Below are positions 53,459 to 62,198 of a DNA stretch of 64,000 nt, piece by piece. The notes beneath the pieces are model-generated. The model was not told where the DNA came from and made no database searches. It was given only the letters and a program-made list of their open reading frames with translations. Each line of letters opens with the position of its first letter. Position 1 is the stretch's first letter. The position numbers were made by a program, and so were the translations under genes. The stretch comes from Ramlibacter sp. GTDB taxonomy: Bacteria; Pseudomonadota; Gammaproteobacteria; Burkholderiales; Burkholderiaceae_C. The stretch is taken from NCBI GenBank assembly GCA_019635415.1, contig JAHBZN010000001.1, positions 124,001 through 188,000 on the forward strand, read 5' to 3'.

Positions 53459-54154
53459 ATGAGCAAACCGCTGGTCCTGATCGTGGACGACGACGCCGAG
53501 CTGAACGCCATGGTGGCCGAGCTGCTGCTGCGCGAGGGCTGGGCCGTGCACACCGTGCTCACCGCGGGCGACGGCGAGCGGGCGCTGGAGGCCTGGCAGC
53601 CCGAGGTGGCGCTGCTGGATGTGATGCTGCCCGACGCCAACGGCTTCGACGTCTGCCGGCGCTGGCGCGGCCTGCGCCCTGCGCTGGGCATCGTGATGCT
53701 GACCGCGCGCGGCGACCCGATGGATCGCGTGCTGGGCCTGGAGATCGGGGCGGACGACTACCTGGCCAAGCCTTTCGAGCCGCGTGAACTGGTGGCCCGG
53801 GTGCGGGCGCTGCTGCGCCGGCAGGCGCCGGGCCGGGCGGACGCAAGCCAGTTGCGGTTTGACGGGCTCACCATCAACCTGCTGCAGCGCGAGGTGCTGG
53901 CCGGTGCGCAGGCCGTGGCACTCACCACCGTGGAGTACAAGCTGCTGGTCGCGCTGGCCCGTGCCCCCGGGGCCGCGCTGTCGCGCGCGCGGCTCAGCGA
54001 GGCGGTGCAGGCGGGCAGCTACAAGCCGCTGGACCGCACGGTGGACGTGCAGGTCGCGCGCCTGCGCCGCAAGCTGGCGGAAGCCGCGCCGGGCCTGGAA
54101 TGGATCGACACCGTGCGGGGCGAGGGCTACGTGTTCGTGCCGCGTGGCCACTGA
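53459..54154 (+). CDS. OmpR-family response regulator, CpxR-like
   Basis: 231 residues: a receiver with DDD pocket at 10-12 and phospho-Asp 54 (ALLDVMLPDANGFD), conserved Lys in YLAKPFEPRELVARVRALL. The DNA-binding winged helix contains LTTVEYKLLVALARAPGAALSRARLSEAV and DRTVDVQVARLRRKL. The kinase gene follows after 17 bases. It is divergent from two small secreted-protein genes, which suggests, by analogy with envelope-stress systems such as CpxAR-CpxP, that they are targets. Confidence 0.9.
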   Translation: MSKPLVLIVDDDAELNAMVAELLLREGWAVHTVLTAGDGERALEAWQPEVALLDVMLPDANGFDVCRRWRGLRPALGIVMLTARGDPMDRVLGLEIGADDYLAKPFEPRELVARVRALLRRQAPGRADASQLRFDGLTINLLQREVLAGAQAVALTTVEYKLLVALARAPGAALSRARLSEAVQAGSYKPLDRTVDVQVARLRRKLAEAAPGLEWIDTVRGEGYVFVPRGH

Positions 54155-54171
54155 CGCACGGCCCGCCTGCC

Positions 54172-55491
54172 ATGTCCGCTTCCCCGCGCAGTGAGCGCCG
54201 CTTCGACAGCCTGTTCGTGCGGTTGCTGCTGAGCCAGCTGGCGCTGGTGCTCACACTGGGCCTGGTGTTTGGCGGCCTGTTCTATGTGGAGCGCAACACT
54301 TCGGTGGCCGTGCTGTACGCCGATCTGTGGGGGCCTGAACTCGCCAGCGCGGCCGGGCTGCGTCCGGCCAGCGCCGTGGCCGAGCCGCTGCGCATCCTCC
54401 GCCGTGACCAGGCACCCGAGGGCACGTACCGGCCCACGCGCTATGCCCCCCGCTTCATGGCCTTGCGCCAGGCGCTGGCGGCGCAGGGCGTGGAGGTGGA
54501 CGAGGTGCGCCTCAGCCTGCGCACCGCCGAGCCCATGGTCTGGCTGCAGGTGCGGCGCGCCGGGCAGCCGGCGCTGTGGCTGGGCGTGTCCGGGCAGTTG
54601 CTGGTGCCGGAGTGGCCGCGCCGCACCTTGCTGGCCATGGCGGTGCTCACGGCGGTGCTGGTGCTGGCCAGCTGGGCGCTTGCACGCTGGCTGACGCGGC
54701 CGCTGGAGCAGCTTCGCCTGCGCATCCAGAACCAGCAACCCGGGGCGGCCAGCCTGCCCGCTTTGGCTGCGGGGCCGTCGGCGGGCTCCCCTGAAATTGG
54801 CGCCATCCACGCCGCCTATTCAGACCTGCTGGCGCGGCTGGCTCAGCATGAGCGCGAGCGTGCCGTGCTGCTGGCCGGCGTGTCGCATGACCTGCGCAGC
54901 CCGCTCGGACGCATACGCATGGCGGCCGAGCTGCTGCCCGACACCGACGCCACGCGGGCCCGCCAGGAGACCATCGTGCGCAACGTGGGGGTGGCCGACC
55001 GGCTGATCGAAAGCTTTCTGGACTATGTGCGCTCCGGCACCCTGGCGATGGACGCCACGGTGGACCTCGCGCAGGTGGCACGCACGGCGGCAGCGCGGTT
55101 GGAACACCCCCCCGAATGGCTGCACATCGAGGCGCCCCCCGCCTTGCCCTGGCCCGAGGCCAGTGAATTGCTGGTGGACCGCCTCATCACCAATCTGCTG
55201 GACAACGCCTTCAAGCATGGCCATGCACCCGTGGTGCTGCGGGTGGTCGCCACGCCGCAGGGCGCCTGCATCGAGGTGCAGGACGCGGGGCCCGGACTGG
55301 CCCCAGGCAGCGCGGCGCAGATGCAGGAGGCCTTCACGCGTGGCAGCGGCAGCCGTGGCATTCCCGGCACCGGGCTCGGTCTGGCCATCGTGCGGCAGAT
55401 TGCCACGCGGCTGGACGGCGAGCTGTCCATGACGTCGGCGCCGGGCCGGCACCTGGTGCGGGTGCAACTGCGACGGCGCACGGGCCCATGA
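54172..55491 (+). CDS. Sensor histidine kinase, EnvZ/CpxA-like
   Basis: 439 residues: membrane helix FVRLLLSQLALVLTLGLVFGGLFYV, a periplasmic loop of about 115 residues and a second helix TLLAMAVLTAVLVLASWAL. HAMP (RPLEQLRLRIQNQ), HisKA with phospho-His 239 in AGVSHDLRSPLGRIRMA, and an ATPase with TNLLDNAFKHG and GIPGTGLGLAIVRQIATRL follow. It overlaps the following AraC gene by four bases (ATGA), an unusual coupling of a two-component system with a one-component regulator. Confidence 0.9.
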   Translation: MSASPRSERRFDSLFVRLLLSQLALVLTLGLVFGGLFYVERNTSVAVLYADLWGPELASAAGLRPASAVAEPLRILRRDQAPEGTYRPTRYAPRFMALRQALAAQGVEVDEVRLSLRTAEPMVWLQVRRAGQPALWLGVSGQLLVPEWPRRTLLAMAVLTAVLVLASWALARWLTRPLEQLRLRIQNQQPGAASLPALAAGPSAGSPEIGAIHAAYSDLLARLAQHERERAVLLAGVSHDLRSPLGRIRMAAELLPDTDATRARQETIVRNVGVADRLIESFLDYVRSGTLAMDATVDLAQVARTAAARLEHPPEWLHIEAPPALPWPEASELLVDRLITNLLDNAFKHGHAPVVLRVVATPQGACIEVQDAGPGLAPGSAAQMQEAFTRGSGSRGIPGTGLGLAIVRQIATRLDGELSMTSAPGRHLVRVQLRRRTGP

Positions 55492-56345
55492 CGGCACCGC
55501 GCCCCGCCCATCGGACTCTCGTGCTGGCCACGCCCTGGGACGGGGTGTATGGCACGCACACGGCCAGTGGCCGCCACTTTGGCCGGCATTCGCACGGCAC
55601 CTACGGCATGGGGCTGCTCGAGGAGGGCGCTCACCGGTCGGCGAGTGGCCGTGGCATGGTGGATGCGCAGGCCGGCGACCTGCTGGCCACCAACCCTGGC
55701 GAGGTGCACGACGGGCGGCCCCTGGGGGGCGACTCGAGACGCTGGCGCATGGTGTACCTGGACCCGGCCGTGCTCCAGGCTCTGGCGGTCGAGCATGCCG
55801 ACCGTGCGCAGGCCGAAGTGGTGATCCGTCACCCCGTGATGTCCGACGGCCTTTTGGCACACCACATGCGGGCGCTGCTGGACCGGGTGGAGCGGTGGAA
55901 CCAGCCTGGCGGTGCCACGTCCTCCGAAGCCCTGGCCTGCGAGGAGGCACTGGTGCACGCCACCGCGCTGCTGCTGGAGCACCACGCCGGCGTGGCCCTG
56001 CGCAGGGCTGGCCTGGCGGAGGTCACCCGGGCGCGTGAGCGGCTCGCCGACGAGATGCTGGCGCCGCCCACCCTGGCCGCGTTGGCCGCCGACTCCGGAC
56101 TGAGCCGGTTCCAGCTGCTTCGGCGGTTCCGCCAGGTGCACGGACTCACTCCCTACGCGTGGCTCCAGCAGCAGCGGGTCGAGCAGGCGCGCGGGCTGAT
56201 CCGTGCGGGCGCCGGGCTGGCGGGGGCGGCCGCGGCTGCGGGCTTTGCCGACCAGAGCCACATGACGCGCCTGTTCATGCGGCAGTTTGGCTTCACCCCG
56301 GGGGCGTGGCAGATGGCGACGGCGCGTGCCCGGCCCGTGCAATAA
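55488..56345 (+). CDS. AraC family transcriptional regulator
   Basis: 285 residues: an N-terminal AraC-type cupin (GRHSHGTYGMGLLEEGAHRSASGRGMVDAQAGDLLATNPGEVHDG) and C-terminal double HTH (PPTLAALAADSGLSRFQLLRRFRQVHGLTPYAWLQQQRVEQARGLI; LAGAAAAAGFADQSHMTRLFMRQFGFTPGAW). Regulators of this type often control a nearby transporter or oxidoreductase gene; here the next gene is the B3/B4 protein 74 bases on. It is translationally coupled to the upstream kinase. Confidence 0.9.
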   Translation: MTAPRPAHRTLVLATPWDGVYGTHTASGRHFGRHSHGTYGMGLLEEGAHRSASGRGMVDAQAGDLLATNPGEVHDGRPLGGDSRRWRMVYLDPAVLQALAVEHADRAQAEVVIRHPVMSDGLLAHHMRALLDRVERWNQPGGATSSEALACEEALVHATALLLEHHAGVALRRAGLAEVTRARERLADEMLAPPTLAALAADSGLSRFQLLRRFRQVHGLTPYAWLQQQRVEQARGLIRAGAGLAGAAAAAGFADQSHMTRLFMRQFGFTPGAWQMATARARPVQ

Positions 56346-56419
56346 CGTTCAAGACGGCGGGCGGGACCGAGGACCACACTGGGCTTCCTTCATTTCCCGC
56401 GCGCCTCGCGCAGCCCGCC

Positions 56420-57124
56420 ATGCAGTTCAGCCACGCCCCTGACATCTGGAACCTCCACGGTGCCCTCGTGCCCGGCGTGCTGGCGGTCGCGGGTCTGCAT
56501 GCGCGCGCACCCGTGTCCGACGCGCTGGCGGCCTTTCACGCCACGGCCGCGCAGCGCCTGGCGGCGGCACCCGAGAGTGAGTGGCCCGAGGTCCAGGCCT
56601 GGCGCCGCGCGTACTCGCGCATGGGCTTCAAGCCCACGCAGTACCGCTGCGCATCGGAATCGTTGCTGCGGCGCCTGCGGCTCGACGGCCACCTGCCGCG
56701 GATTCACCCGTTGATCGACCTGTGCAATGCCGCGTCGGTGGCCTTTGCCATTCCGGTGGCGGTGTTTGACCTGGACTTCGTTCAGGGGGACCTGCAGGTC
56801 ATCCTGGCGCGGGGCACGGAAAGCTTCGAGACCTTCTCGGGGGACATCGAGCGACCCGAACCTGGGGAGGTCATCTTTGCGGATGCCGGGGGCCGGGCTC
56901 ATGCCCGGCGCTGGGTCCATCGCCAAAGTGGCACCTCCGCCGTGCGCGAGGGCACCCGCCATGCCCTGATCGTGGCGGAGGCCCAGCATGCGCAGGCGCC
57001 CGAGCATGTGCCACGGCTGGTGGAGGCGCTGGCGCGGGCCCTGCGGGCGGCCTGGGGCTCGGCGCCACGCACGGGCGTGCTCAGTGCGTCCGCGCCCCGC
57101 TTTGATGCCGGCCTGACGGACTGA
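56420..57124 (+). CDS. B3/B4 tRNA-binding-domain protein
   Basis: 234 residues matching the stand-alone B3/B4 domain of phenylalanyl-tRNA synthetase beta: WRRAYSRMGFKPTQYRCASESLLRRLRLDGHLPRIHPLIDLCNAASVAFAIPVAVFDLDFVQGDLQVILARGTESF, then PEPGEVIFADAGGRAHARRWVHRQ. In PheT this domain edits mischarged tRNA. Free-standing versions may edit or deacylate misacylated tRNA, but this is inferred from homology and little studied. Confidence 0.85.
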   Translation: MQFSHAPDIWNLHGALVPGVLAVAGLHARAPVSDALAAFHATAAQRLAAAPESEWPEVQAWRRAYSRMGFKPTQYRCASESLLRRLRLDGHLPRIHPLIDLCNAASVAFAIPVAVFDLDFVQGDLQVILARGTESFETFSGDIERPEPGEVIFADAGGRAHARRWVHRQSGTSAVREGTRHALIVAEAQHAQAPEHVPRLVEALARALRAAWGSAPRTGVLSASAPRFDAGLTD

Positions 57125-57134
57125 TGCCGGGCGC

Positions 57135-57839
57135 TCAGCCGCGCGCCGGCAGGGTCAGGCCTCGCGCCACGGCCGGGCGCGCCGCAAAGACGTCCACCGC
57201 GCGCGCCACCTCGGGGAAGTCGCTGAAGCCCACGATCTCCCCCGCGCCATAGAAGTCCACGAGGTTGCGTACCCAGGGCCAGGTCGCGATGTCGGCAATC
57301 GTGTAGTCGCTGCCCATCAGCCAGTCACGGCCTGCCATGCGCTGGTTCAGGACCCCGAGCAACCGCCGGGTTTCAGCCACGTAACGGTCGCGCGGGCGCT
57401 TGTCTTCGTAGTCCTTGCCGGCAAACTTGTGGAAGAAGCCGAGCTGTCCGAACATCGGCCCCACGCCCCCCATCTGGAACATCAGCCACTGGATGGTTTC
57501 GTAACGGGCGGCCGGGTCGGCAGGCAGGAACTGCCCGGTCTTTTCCGCCAGGTAGAGCAGGATGGCCCCGGACTCGAACAGGGCCAGCGGCCGGCCCGAG
57601 GGACCGTTCGGGTCGAGGATGGCCGGGATCTTGTTGTTGGGATTCAGCGAGAGGAAGGCCGGCGACATCTGGTCGTTGGTCTCGAAGCTCACCAGGTGCG
57701 GTTCATACGGCAGGCCGGTTTCCTCGAGCATGATCGAGACCTTCACCCCGTTGGGCGTGGGCAGTGAGTACAGTTGGAGCACGTCCGGGCGCTGGGCCGG
57801 CCACTTCTGGGTGATCGCAAAGGCGGAGAGATCGGTCAC
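57135..57839 (-). CDS. Glutathione S-transferase, YfcG/YghU-like
   Basis: 234 residues: a thioredoxin-fold N-terminus (LQLYSLPTPNGVKVSIMLEETGLPYEPHLV; NPNNKIPAILDPNGPSGRPLALFESGAILLYLAEKTGQFLP) and an all-helical C-terminal domain with DYTIADIATWPWVRNL. The pattern Ser/Thr-Pro-Asn-Gly near the N-terminus matches disulfide-bond oxidoreductases YfcG and YghU. The start is a GTG at 57839, chosen because the first strand of the fold begins there and later Met codons would delete it. It converges on the B3/B4 gene. Confidence 0.88.
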   Translation of the reverse strand: MTDLSAFAITQKWPAQRPDVLQLYSLPTPNGVKVSIMLEETGLPYEPHLVSFETNDQMSPAFLSLNPNNKIPAILDPNGPSGRPLALFESGAILLYLAEKTGQFLPADPAARYETIQWLMFQMGGVGPMFGQLGFFHKFAGKDYEDKRPRDRYVAETRRLLGVLNQRMAGRDWLMGSDYTIADIATWPWVRNLVDFYGAGEIVGFSDFPEVARAVDVFAARPAVARGLTLPARG

Positions 57840-58007
57840 GGGAGGTCCTTTTCGCAGAGTACAGGCAAAGGCGCCCATTTGACACCGCCTTGCAAAACCC
57901 CTGCGCGCATCACGACCTTGCAGGGCGTGACCGGTGCGGGGCCGGTTGCCGCTGCCGCGGGGCTGGGCTACCCTGTGGCCCTGCAACCCGACACAACAAG
58001 GAGACAC

Positions 58008-59279
58008 ATGAGCCACGGCACCCTTCATTTCGACGGCCAGGATTACCTCGACGGCGTGGCCTCCGAGCCGCAGCGGCAGGGCTGGATGCAGGGCAGCCCA
58101 CCGCCCGAGGACAAATGCATCCGCTTCGAGGACGACCGCTTCCTGGACTTTCCGCAGATCCGCTGGTCGCTCTCGCACATGCGCGAACTGGCGCCCACGG
58201 TCAATGTGTGGCGCGGCGAAGCCCCCGCCTCCGCGCTCGGCCAGGCCGACGCGGGCACGGAAGCCGCGATCGATGCCCTGCGCTTCATCGACCTCACCGG
58301 GCGCGAGCGCACCTGGGCCAGTTCGCTGCCCGACACCTATTGCGACGGCATGCTGGTGCTGCACAAGGGCCGGCGCATTTACGAGCGCTACCTGGGCGCG
58401 CTGCGACCCGAGCTGCCGCACGCGTGCTTTTCCATCACCAAGTCCTATGTGGCGACGCTGGCCGCCACGCTGGCGCATGAGGGCGTGCTGGATGTGCAGC
58501 AGCGCGTGCCCCACTACCTGCCCGAGATGCGGGGCACCGCCTACGCAGACGCCACGCTGCGCGATGTCCTCGACATGCAGATCGGGGTGGCGTACTCCGA
58601 GCTGTACTCCGACCCGGCGGCGCAGATCTGGGACTACGCGCGCGCCGGCGGCCTGCGGCCGCGACCGCCGGGCTACAGCGGGGCCGGCAATTTCTACGAG
58701 TTCCTGCAGACCCTGCGCAAGGAGGGCGAGCACGCCCAGGCCTTTGCCTACAAGACCATCAACACCGAGCTGCTGAGCTGGGTGATGAAGCGCGTGACCG
58801 GCGTGGCGCTGGCTGACATGCTGAGCCAGCGCCTGTGGCAGCGGCTGGGGTGCGAGCAGGACGCTTACCTCACGGTCGACCCGATTGGCGTGCCCATGGG
58901 CGGCGGCGGCATGAGCGCCACGCTGCGCGACCTCGCCCGCTTTGGCGAGCTCATGCGGCGCGAGGGCGCGGACGTGAGTGGCGCCCAGGCCATACCGGCC
59001 GCCGTGGTCGCGCAGATCGCGGCGGGCAGCTCCAACGCCAAGTTCGTCAAGGCGGGCTACACGCTGCTGCCGGATTACTCCTACCGTGACATGTGGTGGG
59101 TCACGCACAACGAGCATGGTGCCTATGAGGCCCGGGGCATCCATGGCCAGCGTCTGTACGTGGCGCCGGGCGCCGAGCTGGTGGTGGCGCGTTTCGGTTC
59201 GCACCCGATCGCGGCCAGTTCGGCCCATGATCCCATCACCATCCCGGCGCTGCTGGCGCTGGGCCGCATGCTCAGCTAG
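58008..59279 (+). CDS. Serine hydrolase, class C beta-lactamase fold
   Basis: 423 residues. The SxxK catalytic motif is SITK (S142, K145) in HACFSITKSYVATLAATLAHEG, a possible YxN-type Tyr is in AYKTINTELLSW, and GMSATLRDLARFGELM is the late family block. The type resembles 6-aminohexanoate-dimer hydrolase (NylB) and EstB-like esterases rather than true beta-lactamases. There is no signal peptide, so it acts in the cytoplasm. ATG 58008 follows AAGGAGACAC. Its stop overlaps the convergent MFS gene by eight bases. Confidence 0.85.
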   Translation: MSHGTLHFDGQDYLDGVASEPQRQGWMQGSPPPEDKCIRFEDDRFLDFPQIRWSLSHMRELAPTVNVWRGEAPASALGQADAGTEAAIDALRFIDLTGRERTWASSLPDTYCDGMLVLHKGRRIYERYLGALRPELPHACFSITKSYVATLAATLAHEGVLDVQQRVPHYLPEMRGTAYADATLRDVLDMQIGVAYSELYSDPAAQIWDYARAGGLRPRPPGYSGAGNFYEFLQTLRKEGEHAQAFAYKTINTELLSWVMKRVTGVALADMLSQRLWQRLGCEQDAYLTVDPIGVPMGGGGMSATLRDLARFGELMRREGADVSGAQAIPAAVVAQIAAGSSNAKFVKAGYTLLPDYSYRDMWWVTHNEHGAYEARGIHGQRLYVAPGAELVVARFGSHPIAASSAHDPITIPALLALGRMLS

Positions 59280-60456
59280 CGGGCGTTGAGCGGCGGCGCT
59301 GCAGCAGGGCCAGCGCTGCCGTGGCACACAGCGTGTAGCCCAGCATGAGCCAGCCCAGGTTGAGCGCGCCATGGTGCGGGACCAGGCCCACGCTGTAGCC
59401 GCCTGCCGCACCCAGCAGCTGCTGCATCAGGCCGGCCACGGCCGCAGCCGAGCCGGCCAGCGCGGGCACCAGGCCCACGGTGCCCGCGAGCGTGGGCGGC
59501 ACCAGCAGGCCGTGGCCGATGCCCAGCAGGATCAGTGGCAGTGAGAAGGCCAGCGGGGTGTGGATGCCGGCCACGCTCAGGCCCAGCATCAGGACGATCC
59601 CGCCCAGGGTGCTGGCCTGGCCCATGAACATCATCGAGCGGTCGCCCGCGCGTTGGGCGAGCCGGCTGGTGAGCCAGTTGCCGACGATGTAGGCGAGCGG
59701 AATGCACATGATGTAGTAGCCGATGCGGTCCGGCCCCACGCCATAGCTGCCCAGCACGAGGGGCGCACCGGCCAGGAACACGTAGAACGTTCCCGTGGTC
59801 ATGGCGAGGATCGCCACATACAGCAGGAAAGCCGGTTCACGCGCGAGCCGGGCATAGGACGCCAGCATGGCCGAGAGCCAGTGGGGCTGGACGCCCGTGG
59901 GCGGCCGGTGGTCGGGCAGGCCGCGCCAGGCCGCCACGCCCAGCACCACGGCCAGCACGGTGATCACCCAGAAATTGGCCTGCCAGCCCAGGCGCACGTG
60001 CAACTGGCCGCCGAGGATGGTCGCGGCGGGCGGGCACAGACCCATGGCCATGCCCACGAACGCCATGACCCGCGTGCGCTGCGGGCCCTCGAACTGGTCC
60101 TGCACCATGGCACGGCCCACCACCATGCCGGCTGCCGCACCCGCGCCCTGGAGCACGCGCGCCGCCGTGAGGAGGGCAAGGTCGGGTGCCAGGGCCGCCA
60201 GCACCGAACCGGCCCCACCCAGCGCCAGGCCTGCGAGCAGGATCTTCTTGCGGCCCAGCCGGTCCGACAGGGGGCCATACAGCAACTGAAGGCAGCCGTA
60301 GGCCATCACGTAACCGCTGAACGTGAGTTGCACGGCGGCCTGGCTGGCGCCAAAGATGGCCCCCCACTCCTGCATGGACGGCAGGCAGATGGTCATGGCC
60401 AGCAGGCCGAAAGCCAGCTGGCCGATGAGGTTGAGTGTCAGCAGGGCCGGGTTCAG
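59272..60456 (-). CDS. MFS transporter, Bcr/CflA multidrug type, apparent CTG start
   Basis: About 394 residues with 12 membrane helices. Helix 2/3 loop GPLSDRLGRKKILL is the MFS motif A, and ARVLQGAGAAAGMVVGRAMVQDQF is the Bcr/CflA signature in helix 4. The first ATG (60396) would start in the middle of helix 1. The 20 codons upstream read LNPALLTLNLIGQLAFGLLA, a proper first helix, and begin at a CTG (60456-60454) that overlaps the YCII stop (CTGA) with AGAGGG upstream. No ATG, GTG or TTG lies in frame before a stop. I therefore extended the gene to that CTG. Confidence 0.8.
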   Translation of the reverse strand: MNPALLTLNLIGQLAFGLLAMTICLPSMQEWGAIFGASQAAVQLTFSGYVMAYGCLQLLYGPLSDRLGRKKILLAGLALGGAGSVLAALAPDLALLTAARVLQGAGAAAGMVVGRAMVQDQFEGPQRTRVMAFVGMAMGLCPPAATILGGQLHVRLGWQANFWVITVLAVVLGVAAWRGLPDHRPPTGVQPHWLSAMLASYARLAREPAFLLYVAILAMTTGTFYVFLAGAPLVLGSYGVGPDRIGYYIMCIPLAYIVGNWLTSRLAQRAGDRSMMFMGQASTLGGIVLMLGLSVAGIHTPLAFSLPLILLGIGHGLLVPPTLAGTVGLVPALAGSAAAVAGLMQQLLGAAGGYSVGLVPHHGALNLGWLMLGYTLCATAALALLQRRRSTPAS

Positions 60457-60887
60457 GGTCGGCCCTCTTTGCGGGCCAGTTCCGCGCGCAAGCGCTCTTC
60501 CTGCTCGCGCAGTTCGGGCGTGAAGGCCTCGCCAAAATCGTCGGCCTCGAACACCTGGCGGATTTCAATCTCCGACTCGCCGAGCATCGGGTTGGGGCAA
60601 CGCTTGACCCAGCCGATGGCTTCCTCCAGCGAGGCGCACTGCCACATCCAGAAGCCGGCCACCAGCTCCTTGGTCTCGGCAAACGGCCCGTCGATCACAT
60701 GGCGTTCCTGGCCGGAAAAGCGCACCCGCGCGCCCCGGGAGCTGGGATGCAGCCCTTCGCCCGCCAGCATCACGCCGGCCTTGACCAGTTCTTCGTTGTA
60801 ACGGCCCATGTCGGCCAGCAACTGTTCGCTGGGCATGACACCTGCCTCACTGTTGTGGTCTGCCTTGACCAGCACCATGAACTTCAT
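60453..60887 (-). CDS. YCII-related (DGPF) domain protein
   Basis: 144 residues of the YCII superfamily, DGPF type: KFMVLVKADHNSEAGVMPSEQLLADMGRYNEELVKAGVMLAGEGLHPSS, RHVIDGPFAETKELVAGFWMWQCASLEEAIGWVKRCP with the DGPF and His/Asp residues. These small enzymes or enzyme-like proteins occur beside sigma factors and in catabolic clusters; the function is unknown. Its stop overlaps the start of the MFS gene. ATG 60887 follows GGAGATCAC. Confidence 0.9.
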   Translation of the reverse strand: MKFMVLVKADHNSEAGVMPSEQLLADMGRYNEELVKAGVMLAGEGLHPSSRGARVRFSGQERHVIDGPFAETKELVAGFWMWQCASLEEAIGWVKRCPNPMLGESEIEIRQVFEADDFGEAFTPELREQEERLRAELARKEGRP

Positions 60888-60974
60888 TTGTGATCTCCTT
60901 GAATTGGGGTTGTGAACAGGAATGTTCCACTCCCACGACGAACCGGCGGGCGCGCTTTCGACACGCGCACGGCG

Positions 60975-61607
60975 CTACAGCGTCACCGATGCGCGCTCGC
61001 CCATGCGTGCCCGCCAGCGCACGAGGTTCGGATGCTGCTCGCCCGGCTTGACCTTGACCACGCGCGCGAAGTCCACCGCCACCACGGCGGTGATGTCGGC
61101 GATGCTGAACTGGTCCGCGGCGATGAAGTCGCGGCCGGCAAGCCGCGCGTCCAGCACGGCGAAGAACTGCTGCACGCGCGCCAGGCCGCGCTGTGCCAGT
61201 TCGGGGATCTGTGCGTAGTCGACGGGGCCGGGCAGGGCGCGGTTGGCCATGGCCGGCGAACTGTTGCGCAGCGCCTCGGCGATGGCGGCCAGGCCTTCGA
61301 ATTCGACGCGCCATTGCCAGCTCGCGATTTCGGCTTTTTCCAGAGGCGTGGTGCCCATCAGTGGGGGCTGCGGGCAGTGGGCCTCCAGATAGGCCGCAAT
61401 GGCGGCGTTGTCGGTGAGCACCCCCCCTTCCTCGGTGCGCAGCGCGGGCACGGTGCATTGCGGGTTGATCTGACGGTAGGCCTCGCCCATCTGTTCGCCG
61501 GTGCGCAGGTCGATCTGCACCGTCTCGTGGGCGATGCCTTTTTCTGCCAGCAGGATGCGGGCGCGGCGCGGGCTGGGGGCGGTGGCGCAGTCGTAGAGCG
61601 TGATCAT
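60975..61607 (-). CDS. Glutathione S-transferase family protein
   Basis: 210 residues: thioredoxin-fold half ITLYDCATAPSPRRARILLAEKGIAHETVQIDLRTGEQMGEAYRQINPQCTVPAL, Asp/Ala GSH site TDNAAIAAYLEAH, and helical C-terminal half with FIAADQFSIADITAVVAVDFARVVKV. The APSPRR segment in place of a catalytic Tyr/Ser suggests a Ser/Cys-type bacterial GST. It lies downstream of the MarR regulator on the same strand, 36 bases after it. Confidence 0.88.
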   Translation of the reverse strand: MITLYDCATAPSPRRARILLAEKGIAHETVQIDLRTGEQMGEAYRQINPQCTVPALRTEEGGVLTDNAAIAAYLEAHCPQPPLMGTTPLEKAEIASWQWRVEFEGLAAIAEALRNSSPAMANRALPGPVDYAQIPELAQRGLARVQQFFAVLDARLAGRDFIAADQFSIADITAVVAVDFARVVKVKPGEQHPNLVRWRARMGERASVTL

Positions 61608-61643
61608 GGGTGCATTGTCTCCTTGCTAGAGGGGCGATAAGGA

Positions 61644-62162
61644 TCAGTCCCGACGGCTGCGTGCGGCGGGCCGCGCCACCTGGATCGATTCGACGGTCCC
61701 GGCATAGTGCGCCAGCGGGCCGAGCAGGGCTTGCGCGGCGGCTTCGCCGATCTCGAGCGTGAGCTCCCGCTCGGCCTTGCGCACGGCCCGGGCAAATGCG
61801 GCCAGCCAGACGCGCCCCGCTTCGGTGAAGAACACGGTGCGCGCACGCCCATCGGCCGGGTCGGCCTGCCTCACCACCAGGCCGATCTTCTCGCAATGGT
61901 CGATCAGCTCGGTCATGGCCGCGTTGGTCATGCTGGCGCGCCGGGCCAGCTCGGTGATGCGCGTGCCGCGCAGGTCCAGGTGCCGGGTCAGGTTGATGTG
62001 CGACAGACGCGTGCCCGTGTGGCCGGATTTCTCCATGAGCTCGAGCACCCGCGACTCGAACCGGGTGACCGCATCGCCCAGGATGCGCCCGGCGTTGCGC
62101 AGCCGCCAGCCATCGGGCGGCCGGCGGGTCCCCGGTGCGGAGCGTCTGTCCGTTACACTCAT
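61644..62162 (-). CDS. MarR family transcriptional regulator
   Basis: 172 residues with the winged helix of MarR: GTRLSHINLTRHLDLRGTRITELARRASMTNAAMTELIDHCEKIGLVVRQADPADGRARTVFFTEAGRVWLAAF, with the DPxDGRAR wing. It is divergent from the FAD monooxygenase over 36 bases holding a palindromic TTAGGTTGCCTAA. Likely a repressor of the monooxygenase and itself, released by a phenolic ligand; the ligand is inferred from the family. Confidence 0.9.
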   Translation of the reverse strand: MSVTDRRSAPGTRRPPDGWRLRNAGRILGDAVTRFESRVLELMEKSGHTGTRLSHINLTRHLDLRGTRITELARRASMTNAAMTELIDHCEKIGLVVRQADPADGRARTVFFTEAGRVWLAAFARAVRKAERELTLEIGEAAAQALLGPLAHYAGTVESIQVARPAARSRRD

Positions 62163-62168
62163 ATTTTG

Positions 62169-62181
62169 TTAGGTTGCCTAA
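62169..62181. promoter_or_regulatory. MarR operator palindrome
   Basis: TTAGG-TTG-CCTAA, a perfect inverted repeat with a three-base centre, in the 36-base gap between the MarR gene start (62162) and the monooxygenase start (62199). Position and symmetry fit a MarR dimer site that would shut both promoters. Confidence 0.75.
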
Positions 62182-62198
62182 GTTATTGGGGGTCGCTC

